Shown piece by piece: positions 49,931 through 58,716 of a stretch of 64,000 nucleotides of DNA (position 1 is the first letter of the stretch; each line of letters opens with the position of its first letter). The notes under the pieces were generated by a model, which saw only the letters and a program-made list of their open reading frames with translations, was not told the DNA's origin and searched no databases. This DNA comes from Hyphomicrobiales bacterium (GTDB lineage: Bacteria; Pseudomonadota; Alphaproteobacteria; Rhizobiales; Rhizobiaceae): assembly GCA_900469475.1 (NCBI GenBank), contig UBXG01000017.1:62001-126000 (forward strand). The letters are read 5' to 3'. A program made the position numbers and the translations under genes.

Positions 49931-52264
49931 TCAGAACTGGTTGGCGATGCCAAACCGGAAATTCTCAGTCTTGTCGTAATCTTCCTTCAAGACCGGCACC
50001 GCATAGTCAACGCGGATGACACCGAACGGCGACGACCAGATCAGACCGGCACCCAGCGATGCGCGGATAGAGCTGTCGTTGTGAAGCGTATCGCCGAAGA
50101 GATTCGCCTTGTTGCCGTAGAGCGTGCCTGCATCAGCGAAGGCTGCGATACGCAGACCGATATCCTGAGGAACACCCGGCATCGGCATGCTCGCTTCAGC
50201 CGAAGCCGTGAAGTAAGTCGTGCCACCAAGCGGATCGCCATGCGACGAACGCGGACCGATACCAGCATTCTCGAAGCCGCGGATTTCACGGCCGCCGAGC
50301 GTGAACTGATCGAAGACGTTCAGCTTGCCATTCGTCGGCATCACATAGCCGGCACCCACCGTCAGCGAGCCGATGATATCGGCTTCGTCACTGATCATCT
50401 GGTAGTAACGAGCCTTACCGCTCAACTTGTAGAAGTCGGAGTCGCCACCGAGACCCGCAAACTCATGCGTGAACTTGGCGATGATGCCCTCACGCGGGAG
50501 GTTCTGATCGTCCAGCGTATTGTAGGTGAAGGTCTGCGAAACCGTCGACTGCACCCACGGACCGTTCTCGACGAGGTTGAGATACGGAGCCGAAAGATTG
50601 TTCTGCCAATCGTTCGTGCCGTCATAGGTCAGACGCTTGTAGTTGTAGCGCAGGGTCGTTGCCAGGTTCTCGGTGATCGGCGCAGTGACGCGCAGCGAGA
50701 AGCCTTCTTCCGAATAGTCGTAGTAATCGTCGCTCGACGTCTGGTTCTTGAAGATATCGAAACCGGCAGCCAGACGATAACCGAGGAAATAAGGCTCGGT
50801 GAACGAGATGTTGTAGGTACGATTGCCTTCCGTGCCGGCGCCTGCAGCGAGACGGATGTACTGACCGCGACCGAGGAAGTTCTTTTCTTCAACCGAGGCT
50901 TCGAGAAGCAGGCCGCCATTGTTGCCGACAGCGTAACCGGCGCCGATACCGAAGGAGCCGGTCGGCTGATCTTCGACATTGACGATAACAACGACGCGGT
51001 CCGGAGCGCTGCCCTGAGCCGTCGAGATATCGACCTTGGTAAAGTAGCCGAGCGCATCAAGACGACGCTTGGCGCGCGTGATCATTTCCTGGTTGAAAGC
51101 ATCGCCTTCGTTCAGGTCGAACTCGCGGCGGATGACGTAATCGCGCGTGCGGGTGTTGCCGCGGATTTCGATACGCTCGACATAGGCGCGCTCACCCTGG
51201 TCGACGAGATATTCGATGCCGATGGTATGACCAGACAGATCACGGTTGCCGCGCGGCGTGATACGGGCGAACGGATAGCCGGCAGCCGCGACGCGCTTGG
51301 AAATGTTCTCGATCGAAGTCTGAATATCCTTGGCGCTGTAGACATCGCCCTTGTGGGTGATGACAAGGCCCTTCAGCTCGTCGGCATTGATACCCTCGAC
51401 GGTCGAGATGACGTTGATGTCGCCGTAGGTGTAACGTGGGCCTTCATCGACGTTGAAATTCAGCGTGTACTCGTTGCTCTGCTCATTCAGCGTCGCATCG
51501 GCACTGACGACGCGGAAGTCGGCATAACCGTGATTGTAGTAGAACTGACGCAGCTGATCCTGATCGCCCTGCAGGCGCTCGGGGCTGTAGACGTCCTTAC
51601 GCGTCAGGAACGAGAGGAAGTTACTCTTCTTCGTGCCGATGACCGAAGCAAGGCGACCGCTGCCATAAGCCTGGTTGCCAGAGAAATTGATCTTGTCGAT
51701 CTTGGTACGCTCGCCTTCGTTGATGACGAAGGCCACGTTCAGACGGCCCGGCGCGACCTCGGCGGTCTGCGTCGTCACCTGCACATCATTACGACCGATG
51801 GATGCATAGGCATCCTTGATGGTCTTGACGTCAGCCTGAACGGTCGCCTCGTTATACGGGCCTGCAGCGTGCGTCTGCACGACGCCCTGAAGCTTGTCGT
51901 CCTTGATCTTGCGGTTGCCGTTGAAGACAACAGCGTTGATGAGCTTGTTTTCGCTGACCGATACGACCAGCGTGCTACCCGAAACGGTAATGTGGACATC
52001 GGAGAAATATCCGGTGGCATAGAGCTGCTTCACCGAAGCATCAATGTCACTGGCGGAGAAGCTCTTGCCGGGCTTGATCGTGATATTATCCCGGACGGCC
52101 GTCTCGCCGACGCGCCCAGCACCGCGAACGTCAACCCGCTGAATAACAGCTGCCTCAGCGACAGAAGCAGAGGCAAGGGTGATCACACCAGCGCCCGACG
52201 CAACAACACCTGCAGACAGCGCTACCGCCGACACTGCGTTCAAAAATTTTGAACCAGCCTTCAT
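49931..52264 (-). CDS. bamA: Outer membrane assembly factor BamA (Omp85)
   Basis: A 777-residue outer-membrane protein that inserts beta-barrel proteins. A signal peptide (about residues 1-39, ending SVAEAA) is followed by five POTRA repeats (the first starting near VIQRVDVRGAGRVGE, the last near RIEIRGNTRTRDYVIRREF). The C-terminal 16-strand barrel carries the lid-loop motif REIRGFENAGIGPR and ends in the aromatic FGIANQF, the expected C-terminal phenylalanine. AAGGTAAG precedes the ATG. It sits between rseP and lpxD, in the order conserved among proteobacteria. Confidence 0.98.
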   Translation of the reverse strand: MKAGSKFLNAVSAVALSAGVVASGAGVITLASASVAEAAVIQRVDVRGAGRVGETAVRDNITIKPGKSFSASDIDASVKQLYATGYFSDVHITVSGSTLVVSVSENKLINAVVFNGNRKIKDDKLQGVVQTHAAGPYNEATVQADVKTIKDAYASIGRNDVQVTTQTAEVAPGRLNVAFVINEGERTKIDKINFSGNQAYGSGRLASVIGTKKSNFLSFLTRKDVYSPERLQGDQDQLRQFYYNHGYADFRVVSADATLNEQSNEYTLNFNVDEGPRYTYGDINVISTVEGINADELKGLVITHKGDVYSAKDIQTSIENISKRVAAAGYPFARITPRGNRDLSGHTIGIEYLVDQGERAYVERIEIRGNTRTRDYVIRREFDLNEGDAFNQEMITRAKRRLDALGYFTKVDISTAQGSAPDRVVVIVNVEDQPTGSFGIGAGYAVGNNGGLLLEASVEEKNFLGRGQYIRLAAGAGTEGNRTYNISFTEPYFLGYRLAAGFDIFKNQTSSDDYYDYSEEGFSLRVTAPITENLATTLRYNYKRLTYDGTNDWQNNLSAPYLNLVENGPWVQSTVSQTFTYNTLDDQNLPREGIIAKFTHEFAGLGGDSDFYKLSGKARYYQMISDEADIIGSLTVGAGYVMPTNGKLNVFDQFTLGGREIRGFENAGIGPRSSHGDPLGGTTYFTASAEASMPMPGVPQDIGLRIAAFADAGTLYGNKANLFGDTLHNDSSIRASLGAGLIWSSPFGVIRVDYAVPVLKEDYDKTENFRFGIANQF

Positions 52265-52461
52265 TTCACTTCTTACCTTTTTTCAATCGTCCCCAGCCTC
52301 GAGCGAACCCGATTCCGGCCACGTGTGTCGTTTTACCCGCTTTTGACATACAAGCAAGGGAGCACGTTAATTTCTGTTTACTTCATTTCAAAGCGTGGCC
52401 CATTCGCCACTACGGCTTTGAAACATCGTAAATAAATCGTAATTTTCCTCTCGTCGCCCCA

Positions 52462-54135
52462 CTAGCCTATTCGGGAACTAATATCGTTCCAGGTCGCAAA
52501 CACCATGAGCGAGAGCACCATCGCAAATCCAATCCGGAAAGCGATATCCTGCGCCCGTGCACCCAGAGGTTTTCCCCTTACGGCTTCAATCGCATAGAAC
52601 ATCAGATGGCCGCCATCAAGTACCGGGACCGGCATCAAATTTAATAACCCTATTGAAACAGAAAGTATGGCGGCGAATTGGAGCACCGCGGCAAAACCCA
52701 GGGTTGCCATCTGCCCCGACAGTTGCGCAACCCGAATAGGTCCTCCGAGCTGATCGGCCTTCATGTACCCGCCGATGACGTTGCCGAGATATTCAAAGGT
52801 GCCGGAAACGATACTGCCGGTCTGTTTCACCCCTTCGGAAAGCGCCCGCAGCGGCCCATAAGCCTCGTAACGCAGCTTGATCGGCTTCTGTCCGTCGCCG
52901 ATCCCGATCGTGGCAATCTCCGTCCGAGCGCCGAAGACATCGGTCTCTTCCGACTTTTTCGGCGTCACGGTCACGTCGCGTGTCTGACCGTTGCGTTTCA
53001 CCGAGAGCGAGATGGGCTTGTCGGCATGAGCTGCAGCATAACGCTGCACTTCGCCGACGGAGCCGATCGCTTTTCCATCCACAGAAAGAATGCGGTCACT
53101 GAGTTCCAAGCCTGCCGCCTGGGCCGGGCTGTCAGCACCGATCGACGCAATCAACGGATCAATCGGCGCGATGCCGATGCTGCCGACATCCTTCTTATTG
53201 CCGGATGCATCCGTATCCGGCAAAGCTTCGGGCGTCATCGTGAAATCGCGGATCATCCCATTACGCTGAACTGTCAGCACGATGCTCTTGCCAGGGTGCT
53301 CGGCGATGTAGCGGCCGATATCGTAATAGGTGGCAACATTATTGCCATCAACGGCAATCAAGCGGTCTCCCGCCTGCACGCCGGCCTTTGCCGCCGGTCC
53401 GGCCGACTCCACCGCAGTGACGACCGGATCGACCAGCGCAATTCCGATGCGACCCATTTCCATCTTGTTGCCGAACTGATCCGTGTCCTCCACCAGCTTT
53501 GGCACGATTCGGAAATCGCGATTCTGACCGTCGCGGTCGACAGTCAGTACGATAGTACGGCCCGGGCGCAGGCCGACATAGCGCTGCACTTCATCGAAAG
53601 TCGTCACTTTGTTGCCATCGACAGCGACCAGGCGGTCGCCTGATTCAATGCCAGCCTCCGCGGCCGCGCCGTCACGCGTCACCATGGCAACGACAGGATC
53701 AGCGACCGTGCGGCCGTAGACGCTGAAAAGAACGGCAAAGATCGCAATTGCGAGCAGGAAATTGGCAATCGGGCCTGCTGCCACGGTTGCAGCCCGCTTC
53801 CAGAGCTTGGCGCCGGCGAAGGATTGAGCGCGCTCCTCCTCCGTCATCGCCGAGAGCTGATCCACATCGGTCTTGCTGGAGGCATCCTCATCACCGAAGA
53901 ATCGCACATAACCGCCGAGCGGAATGAGGGAAAGCTTCCAACGGGTGCCGTGCCTGTCGGTAAATCCGGCAATCTCCGGCCCGAAGCCGATCGAAAAAGC
54001 CATAATACGGATGCCCGACCAACGGCCCACCAGGTAATGGCCCATTTCGTGCACAAAAACGAGCAGCGACAGCACAAAAACAAACGTAATGACGTTGTTC
54101 GTCAAGAAACCGATGAAGCCAGCCGCGCTACCCAT
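52462..54135 (-). CDS. rseP: Site-2 zinc metalloprotease RseP with three tandem PDZ modules
   Basis: A 557-residue inner-membrane protease that cuts anti-sigma factors within the membrane. Zinc site: HEMGH (29-33) in the first helix and NLMPVPVLDGGH (499-510) in the third core segment. Between the second helix (about 113-140) and the C-terminal helices are three PDZ-like modules of exactly 90 residues each (148-237, 238-327, 328-417). Each begins after a DP pair and contains AG(I/V/L)xxxDRLxxVDG and, in order, RDGQNRDF, RNGMIRDF, RNGQTRDV. Alphaproteobacterial homologues usually have one PDZ and E. coli RseP two, so this form is extended, apparently by duplication. AGGA precedes the ATG. Confidence 0.95.
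   Translation of the reverse strand: MGSAAGFIGFLTNNVITFVFVLSLLVFVHEMGHYLVGRWSGIRIMAFSIGFGPEIAGFTDRHGTRWKLSLIPLGGYVRFFGDEDASSKTDVDQLSAMTEEERAQSFAGAKLWKRAATVAAGPIANFLLAIAIFAVLFSVYGRTVADPVVAMVTRDGAAAEAGIESGDRLVAVDGNKVTTFDEVQRYVGLRPGRTIVLTVDRDGQNRDFRIVPKLVEDTDQFGNKMEMGRIGIALVDPVVTAVESAGPAAKAGVQAGDRLIAVDGNNVATYYDIGRYIAEHPGKSIVLTVQRNGMIRDFTMTPEALPDTDASGNKKDVGSIGIAPIDPLIASIGADSPAQAAGLELSDRILSVDGKAIGSVGEVQRYAAAHADKPISLSVKRNGQTRDVTVTPKKSEETDVFGARTEIATIGIGDGQKPIKLRYEAYGPLRALSEGVKQTGSIVSGTFEYLGNVIGGYMKADQLGGPIRVAQLSGQMATLGFAAVLQFAAILSVSIGLLNLMPVPVLDGGHLMFYAIEAVRGKPLGARAQDIAFRIGFAMVLSLMVFATWNDISSRIG
52885..53694 (-). repeat. Three-fold 270-bp coding repeat (PDZ modules) inside rseP
   Basis: Three consecutive in-frame units of 270 bases (53694-53425, 53424-53155, 53154-52885) encode homologous 90-residue PDZ modules. 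The protein repeat is clear and gap-free (for example GDRLVAVDG, GDRLIAVDG, SDRILSVDG, and GIALVDP, GIAPIDP, GIGDGQK at the ends), while the DNA copies have diverged, so the duplications are not recent. Confidence 0.9.
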
Positions 54136-54210
54136 GCAACGATCCTGTTCGTGTTAGAGTGGTTCAAGCTTTCACGGAAGCTCCGAACTACTCCATCTTT
54201 CTGTTTTCTC

Positions 54211-54254
54211 GCAATTCCGGACGGAAAACCGCTGAGCGATTTTCCTGGAATTGC
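54211..54254. repeat. Rhizobial intergenic palindrome (RIME-like), copy 1
   Basis: GCAATTCC-ggac-GGAAAA-11 bases-TTTTCC-t-GGAATTGC forms a nested palindrome. It lies between rseP and cdsA and closely matches the element at 57471-57513. Flanks to its left (TTTCTGTTTTCTC) also resemble those of copy 2. The sequence is of the type reported as rhizobium-specific intergenic mosaic elements. Confidence 0.75.
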
Positions 54255-54261
54255 TCTGGTA

Positions 54262-55095
54262 TCAGACCCCGAGCAGAACGCCGCCCAATGAAAAGGTCTC
54301 GCCGCCCATTGTCAGCGATATTACGATAGCCAACAAAAACGCCGCAAAACAAGCAAAAATTAGTCCATCGACCCGATCCATGACACCGCCATGTCCGGGA
54401 ATCAGATGGCTGGAGTCTTTCACGCCAAACTTGCGCTTGATAAATGACTCGAATAGGTCACCGATCTGGCTGCAGACCGAAAGTACCAGGGCAAGGACGG
54501 GAATCCACAGATCTTCAGCTGAAAAGAAGCTCCAGACGACAGCGGCTCCCGCAACGACGGCTGCGACGGCGCCGCCGATTGCGCCCGACCATGTTTTACC
54601 CGGCGATATGCGTGGCGCAAGCTTCGGCCCGCCGATAGCGCGGCCAACGAAATAGGCAAAGATATCGGTCGCCCATACTACGGCAAAGATAAACAGCATC
54701 AGCACGAAGCCGCGAAAATCGTCATCGCGAATCTCGGCAAGGGCAATCGCCGTCAGTCCGGAATAGAATATACCGCCCGGCAGCCACCAGCTCTTGCCGC
54801 GCGCGGCGACCATGATCGCCGTGACAGCGACGAAGGCAGCAAGAACCTCTATGGAATAGACGGATTCGCTCAACGCGGTCGCGCCGGCGATCAATACGAG
54901 CCCAAGCCAGCCGAGCGCGTTTCCCTGAGGATCGCGGCCATGCAGATCTGATATCGTCGACCATTCATAATAGACGAGCAGCCCGATCACGGCAGACAGC
55001 AGGCGAAAGCCTGTGCCGCCATACCAGGTAGCAGCAAGAACGACGACAGCGAGAATAATGCCAGAGATAATGCGCAGCTTGAGTTCGCGGCTCAT
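54262..55095 (-). CDS. cdsA: Phosphatidate cytidylyltransferase
   Basis: A 277-residue inner-membrane enzyme with about eight helices that converts phosphatidic acid and CTP to CDP-diacylglycerol, the common precursor of phospholipids including the phosphatidylcholine made by Pcs at the start of the window. The family signature lies near the C-terminus: KRKFGVKDSSHLIPGHGGVM followed by DRVDGL, with the central PRISPGKTWSGAIGG. Its ATG overlaps the uppS stop (TGATG), so they are coupled. Confidence 0.96.
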   Translation of the reverse strand: MSRELKLRIISGIILAVVVLAATWYGGTGFRLLSAVIGLLVYYEWSTISDLHGRDPQGNALGWLGLVLIAGATALSESVYSIEVLAAFVAVTAIMVAARGKSWWLPGGIFYSGLTAIALAEIRDDDFRGFVLMLFIFAVVWATDIFAYFVGRAIGGPKLAPRISPGKTWSGAIGGAVAAVVAGAAVVWSFFSAEDLWIPVLALVLSVCSQIGDLFESFIKRKFGVKDSSHLIPGHGGVMDRVDGLIFACFAAFLLAIVISLTMGGETFSLGGVLLGV

Positions 55096-55841
55096 CAGGA
55101 CCCCACGGCCGCCGCCTGCTTGGCGGAAAGGCCGCCAAAACGCCGGTCGCGAGCAGCATATTTCTCCAGCGCCGAGAAGAAGAGCTCGCGGCTGAAATCA
55201 GGCCAATAATCCGGCACGAACATGAATTCCGAATAAGCGGCCTGCCAGAGCAGGAAATTCGAGAGCCGCTCCTCGCCGCTCGTGCGGATGATGAGATCCG
55301 GATCGGGAATACCTGCCGTGTCGAGACGGGCATCGACCAAGTCCGCAGTGATGTCCTGCGGGCGCAGCCTTCCGGCTTCGACATCCTTGGCAAGACTTAC
55401 GAAGGCACGCGTGATTTCGTCGCGCGAGCCGTAGTTGAAGGCAATGACCAGCGTCAGGGCCGTATTGTTCCTGGTGGTCTCCTCCGCCTCGAGCAGCAGG
55501 GGCAGGATATCGCCACGCAGACCGGTACGATCGCCGATGACACGGATACGTACGTTCTGGCGATGAAGTTCGGCAAGGTCCCGACGGATGAAGGCCTTGA
55601 GAAGGCCAAGGAGATCGCTCACCTCCGCCTCGGGCCTGCGCCAATTCTCCGAAGAGAAGGCAAACAGCGTGAGATATTTTATGCCGATGTCGCCCGCCGC
55701 CCGCACCGTCTCCCGAACCGCCTCCACGCCCTTGCGATGACCCATGGTGCGCGGCAGGCCGCGCGCATTGGCCCAGCGACCGTTGCCATCCATAATAATG
55801 GCAACGTGTTCAGGTACGGCAGACAACGTAGGAGCTGACAT
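55095..55841 (-). CDS. uppS: Undecaprenyl diphosphate synthase (isoprenyl transferase)
   Basis: A 248-residue soluble cis-prenyltransferase building the C55 carrier lipid for peptidoglycan and O-antigen. The catalytic Asp18 lies in HVAIIMDGNGRWANARG; further motifs are GHRKGVEAVRE, LTLFAFSSENWRRP, and the C-terminal DLIIRTSGEERLSNFLLWQ with the Mg-binding segment. It uses precursors from the MEP pathway (IspDF above). The Shine-Dalgarno before the ATG is weak. It is coupled to cdsA downstream. Confidence 0.97.
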   Translation of the reverse strand: MSAPTLSAVPEHVAIIMDGNGRWANARGLPRTMGHRKGVEAVRETVRAAGDIGIKYLTLFAFSSENWRRPEAEVSDLLGLLKAFIRRDLAELHRQNVRIRVIGDRTGLRGDILPLLLEAEETTRNNTALTLVIAFNYGSRDEITRAFVSLAKDVEAGRLRPQDITADLVDARLDTAGIPDPDLIIRTSGEERLSNFLLWQAAYSEFMFVPDYWPDFSRELFFSALEKYAARDRRFGGLSAKQAAAVGS

Positions 55842-55944
55842 ATGGGTCCGGTTTCGTTCAGCGGAAAGATGCTATGGTCTGGTAATCTAGGGCGCGGTCG
55901 CGGCTTTCAATATTGCGAAAAGCTCGACACTCCCCAGCGTACGA

Positions 55945-56505
55945 TCAGACGTGCATGATTTCCTTTTCCTTGTCGGCTAGCAAGCGGTCGATTTCCGAAA
56001 TCGTCTCATCCGTCATTTTCTGCACACGTTCGGACAACGAGCGGCTCTCGTCCTGACCGATTACGCCGTCTTTTTCGGCCTTTTTGAGGCCATCCATGCC
56101 ATCGCGACGCACGTGGCGAATCGCTACCTTCGCCTTTTCGGCATATTCATGGGCGACCTTCACCAGCGAACGGCGCCGCTCTTCGTTGAGTTCCGGCAGC
56201 GGGATGCGCAGGTTCTGGCCATCGACGATCGGATTGAGGCCGAGATTGGATTCGCGGATGGCTCGCTCGGCGGCGCTGACCATCGACTTGTCCCATACCG
56301 ACACGGTCAGCATGCGCGGCTCCGGCACGGTGATGTTGGCCACCTGATTCAGCGGCATGCGCGAGCCATAAGCTTCGATCGTCACAGGATCGAGAATGTT
56401 GGCGGATGCACGCCCGGTGCGCAGTGAGGCGATATCGCTCTTGAATGCCGCAATGGCGCCATCCATACGGCGCTTCAGTTCCTTGAGATCGCTGGCTTCA
56501 CTCAT
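55945..56505 (-). CDS. frr: Ribosome recycling factor
   Basis: A 186-residue factor that, with EF-G, splits post-termination ribosomes. The three-helix-bundle domain I and hinge are recognisable: SLRTGRASANILDPVTIEAYGSR split by the hinge VANITVPEPRMLTV, then IPLPELNEERRRSLVKVAHE and VRRDGMDGLKKAEKDG. GGGGAG precedes the ATG. It lies 56 bases downstream of pyrH and 103 upstream of uppS on the same strand, the usual rpsB-tsf-pyrH-frr-uppS-cdsA order. Confidence 0.98.
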   Translation of the reverse strand: MSEASDLKELKRRMDGAIAAFKSDIASLRTGRASANILDPVTIEAYGSRMPLNQVANITVPEPRMLTVSVWDKSMVSAAERAIRESNLGLNPIVDGQNLRIPLPELNEERRRSLVKVAHEYAEKAKVAIRHVRRDGMDGLKKAEKDGVIGQDESRSLSERVQKMTDETISEIDRLLADKEKEIMHV

Positions 56506-56561
56506 GTCTATGCTCCCCTGTAATGAGGCGACACCGGGGCTGACCCGGCGTCACAGGAATA

Positions 56562-57281
56562 TCAATTGTCTGATACGATGGTCTTGCGGCCGCCGCCGGT
56601 CAAGATTTCCGCGAAACCGCCCTTCTCGTGAATGGAGAAGACGACGATCGGAATGGAATTTTCGCGTGCAAGCGCAACGGCTGCGACATCCATGACCGCC
56701 AGCCCCTTCTCGAGCACTTGACTATGGGTCAGATGCTCAAAGCGCTCGGCATCGGGGAACTTCTTCGGATCGGCGGAATAGATGCCATCGACCTGAGTTC
56801 CCTTGAAGATCGCTTGGGCGCCCATTTCGGCGGCACGCAGCGCTGCGGCAGAATCGGTTGTGAAAAAGGGATTGCCGGTACCGCCGGCGAAGATCACCAC
56901 GCGGCCGAGCGAGAGGTGGTAAAGCGTGGCGCGCTGCGAGAAGCTCTCGCAAATTTCCGGCATGGAGATGGCCGAGAGCACGACGGTATCGATATCAAGC
57001 TTGCGCAGCGAGGTCGCCAGGGCCAATGCATTGATGACCGTGCCAAGCATGCCCATGTGGTCGCCGGTCACGCGGTCCCCACCCTTGGAAGCCACGGCTA
57101 CCCCGCGGAAGATGTTGCCGCCGCCGACGACGACACCGACCTCGACACCCATTTCGCGCGCCTGCGCAATGTCGCCGGCAATCCGGTCCGCGACGGTGAC
57201 ATCAATACCGAAACCCTGACTGCCCATCAGAGCTTCACCGGAGGCCTTGAGCAACACGCGCTTGTAGATCGGCTGGGACAT
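56562..57281 (-). CDS. pyrH: Uridylate kinase
   Basis: A 239-residue hexameric UMP kinase of the amino-acid-kinase family. Signatures: RVLLKASGEALMG at the start, GVVVGGGNIFRG, MGMLGTVINALAL, and FAGGTGNPFFTTDSAAALRA, then TQVDGIYSADPKK. AAGGAG lies before the ATG. It is separated from tsf by 237 bases that contain the second RIME-like palindrome, so it may have its own promoter. Confidence 0.98.
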   Translation of the reverse strand: MSQPIYKRVLLKASGEALMGSQGFGIDVTVADRIAGDIAQAREMGVEVGVVVGGGNIFRGVAVASKGGDRVTGDHMGMLGTVINALALATSLRKLDIDTVVLSAISMPEICESFSQRATLYHLSLGRVVIFAGGTGNPFFTTDSAAALRAAEMGAQAIFKGTQVDGIYSADPKKFPDAERFEHLTHSQVLEKGLAVMDVAAVALARENSIPIVVFSIHEKGGFAEILTGGGRKTIVSDN

Positions 57282-57470
57282 CGTAGCTCCTTGAAGTGAT
57301 CACCGGGGAATGATTGTGAAAGCCGGATACACGAAGGGCACCGCGTTGTCACGCGATGCCCTGACGTTTTCCCTGATATGGTTTCACCAAACCGGGATAT
57401 GTCTCTTTTCGATCGGGCTTTTCTGCACGTCTTCAAACTGCGGAAAAGCCGTATCGTTTTGTTTCCTTAC

Positions 57471-57513
57471 GCATTCCGAACGGAAAACCGTTAGGCACTT
57501 TTCCTGGAAATGC
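57471..57513. repeat. Rhizobial intergenic palindrome (RIME-like), copy 2
   Basis: GCATTCC-gaac-GGAAAA-11 bases-TTTTCC-t-GGAAATGC, in the tsf-pyrH gap. It matches copy 1 at 54211-54254 in arms, spacing and orientation, with a few arm changes that keep most pairing. Both copies lie between genes in the same operon-like block. Confidence 0.75.
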
Positions 57514-57518
57514 TCCGA

Positions 57519-58445
57519 TCAGCCCTTGGCGACAGCTGCAACTTCTGCGGCGAAGTCGCTTTCTTCCTTCTCGACGCCTTCGCCGAGCAGCAGACGGGCC
57601 ATGCCGGTGATTTCGATCGAGGCGCCGGCAGTCTTTTCAGCTTCCTTGAGGGCAGCACCGACCGTCAGGTCCGGATTGATGACGAAAGCCTGCGAGAGAA
57701 GAGCGACTTCCTCGAAGAACTTACGCATGCGGCCCTCGACCATCTTTTCGATGATGGCTTCTGGCTTGCCGGATTCGCGGGACTGTTCAATGAAGACGTT
57801 GCGTTCGCGCTCGGCGACGGCGGCGTCGACTTCTTCGGCACGGATAGCCAGCGGGTTGGTAGCAGCAATGTGCATGGCAATCTGACGGCCGATCGACGTC
57901 AGAACGGCCTTGTCACCGACCGACTTCAGGGCGACGAGAACACCGAGCTTGCCGATACCGTCACCGGCAGCGTTATGGATGTAAGTCGCCACGACGCCGT
58001 GCTCGACTTCCAGCTTGGCGGCACGACGCAGCGTCATGTTCTCGCCGATGGTTGCGATCGCGTCCTTGATGGCGTCGGCGACCGGCTTGCCGGATGCGGG
58101 ATAGGTCGCAGCCGAAATAGCTTCAACCGTGCCGTCGGTGGACAGCGCAACTTCGGCGATACCGCGAGCGAGATCCTGGAAGGCATCGTTGCGGGCAACG
58201 AAGTCGGTTTCGGAGTTGAGCTCGACAACAACGGCCTTGTGACCGGCGCCGGCAATGGCGATCAGGCCTTCAGCGGCGGTGCGGCCGGACTTCTTGTCGG
58301 CCTTGGAGATGCCCTTGGCGCGCAGCCAGTCGATCGCGGCTTCGATATCGCCGTTCGTCTCGGTCAGCGCCTTCTTGCAGTCCATCATGCCCGCGCCAGA
58401 CTTTTCGCGCAGTTCTTTCACCAGTGCAGCCGTAATCTCGGTCAT
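57519..58445 (-). CDS. tsf: Elongation factor Ts
   Basis: A 308-residue guanine-nucleotide exchange factor for EF-Tu. The N-terminal UBA-like domain with VKELREKSGAGMMDCKKAL, the TDFVARN motif and the two-subdomain core are all present, and the length is typical. AGAGGAAG precedes the ATG. It follows rpsB after 271 bases that hold two stem-loops, so its level may be set by partial termination. Confidence 0.98.
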   Translation of the reverse strand: MTEITAALVKELREKSGAGMMDCKKALTETNGDIEAAIDWLRAKGISKADKKSGRTAAEGLIAIAGAGHKAVVVELNSETDFVARNDAFQDLARGIAEVALSTDGTVEAISAATYPASGKPVADAIKDAIATIGENMTLRRAAKLEVEHGVVATYIHNAAGDGIGKLGVLVALKSVGDKAVLTSIGRQIAMHIAATNPLAIRAEEVDAAVAERERNVFIEQSRESGKPEAIIEKMVEGRMRKFFEEVALLSQAFVINPDLTVGAALKEAEKTAGASIEITGMARLLLGEGVEKEESDFAAEVAAVAKG

Positions 58446-58614
58446 AAGCTTCCTCTTGTCGGTTCATACGGTGCGGCGAAGGGCGTCAAGCCGAAGCGGC
58501 ACCGATTTGAGGGACGAAATGTACCCGTAAGTATGACAGCGTTATGAAGCAGCGTCATACTGTGGAATTCTGTTTGGAACATGCCTGGATTTTCCGTCCA
58601 GGCGAGCAGTTACC

Positions 58615-58664
58615 AAAAACGCGATAAGGCCGCTCGAACTTGTTAAGTCGCAAACGGCCTTATC
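58615..58664 (-). terminator. Stem-loop with T-run between rpsB and tsf
   Basis: On the minus strand GATAAGGCCG and CGGCCTTATC (58664-58655 and 58632-58623) form a perfect 10-bp stem with a 22-base loop, followed by GCG and TTTTT. It lies 55-100 bases after rpsB and 170 before tsf, and would stop part of the rpsB transcripts. Confidence 0.7.
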
Positions 58665-58682
58665 CCGGATGTCATTGCGCTT

Positions 58683-58706
58683 AGGCGGACAGTTTATTGT
58701 CCGCCT
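58683..58706. other. Perfect hairpin right after rpsB
   Basis: AGGCGGACA (58683-58691), loop GTTTAT, TGTCCGCCT (58698-58706) form a 9-bp stem 10 bases after the rpsB stop. No T-run follows, so it may protect or process the rpsB mRNA end more than terminate it. Confidence 0.6.
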
Positions 58707-58716
58707 CTTGGCGCGA

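Noticed and set aside
48989..52252. A 1087-codon open frame on the plus strand opposite lpxD and bamA
   Set aside because: It is exactly antisense to two certain genes, has an Asp/Arg/Val/Ile-heavy composition typical of the reverse complement of GC-rich codons, and shows no domain or ribosome-binding site.
52885..53694. Recent tandem duplication or assembly error in rseP
   Set aside because: The three 270-base units differ clearly at both the protein and DNA levels, so they are not assembly copies or a fresh duplication.
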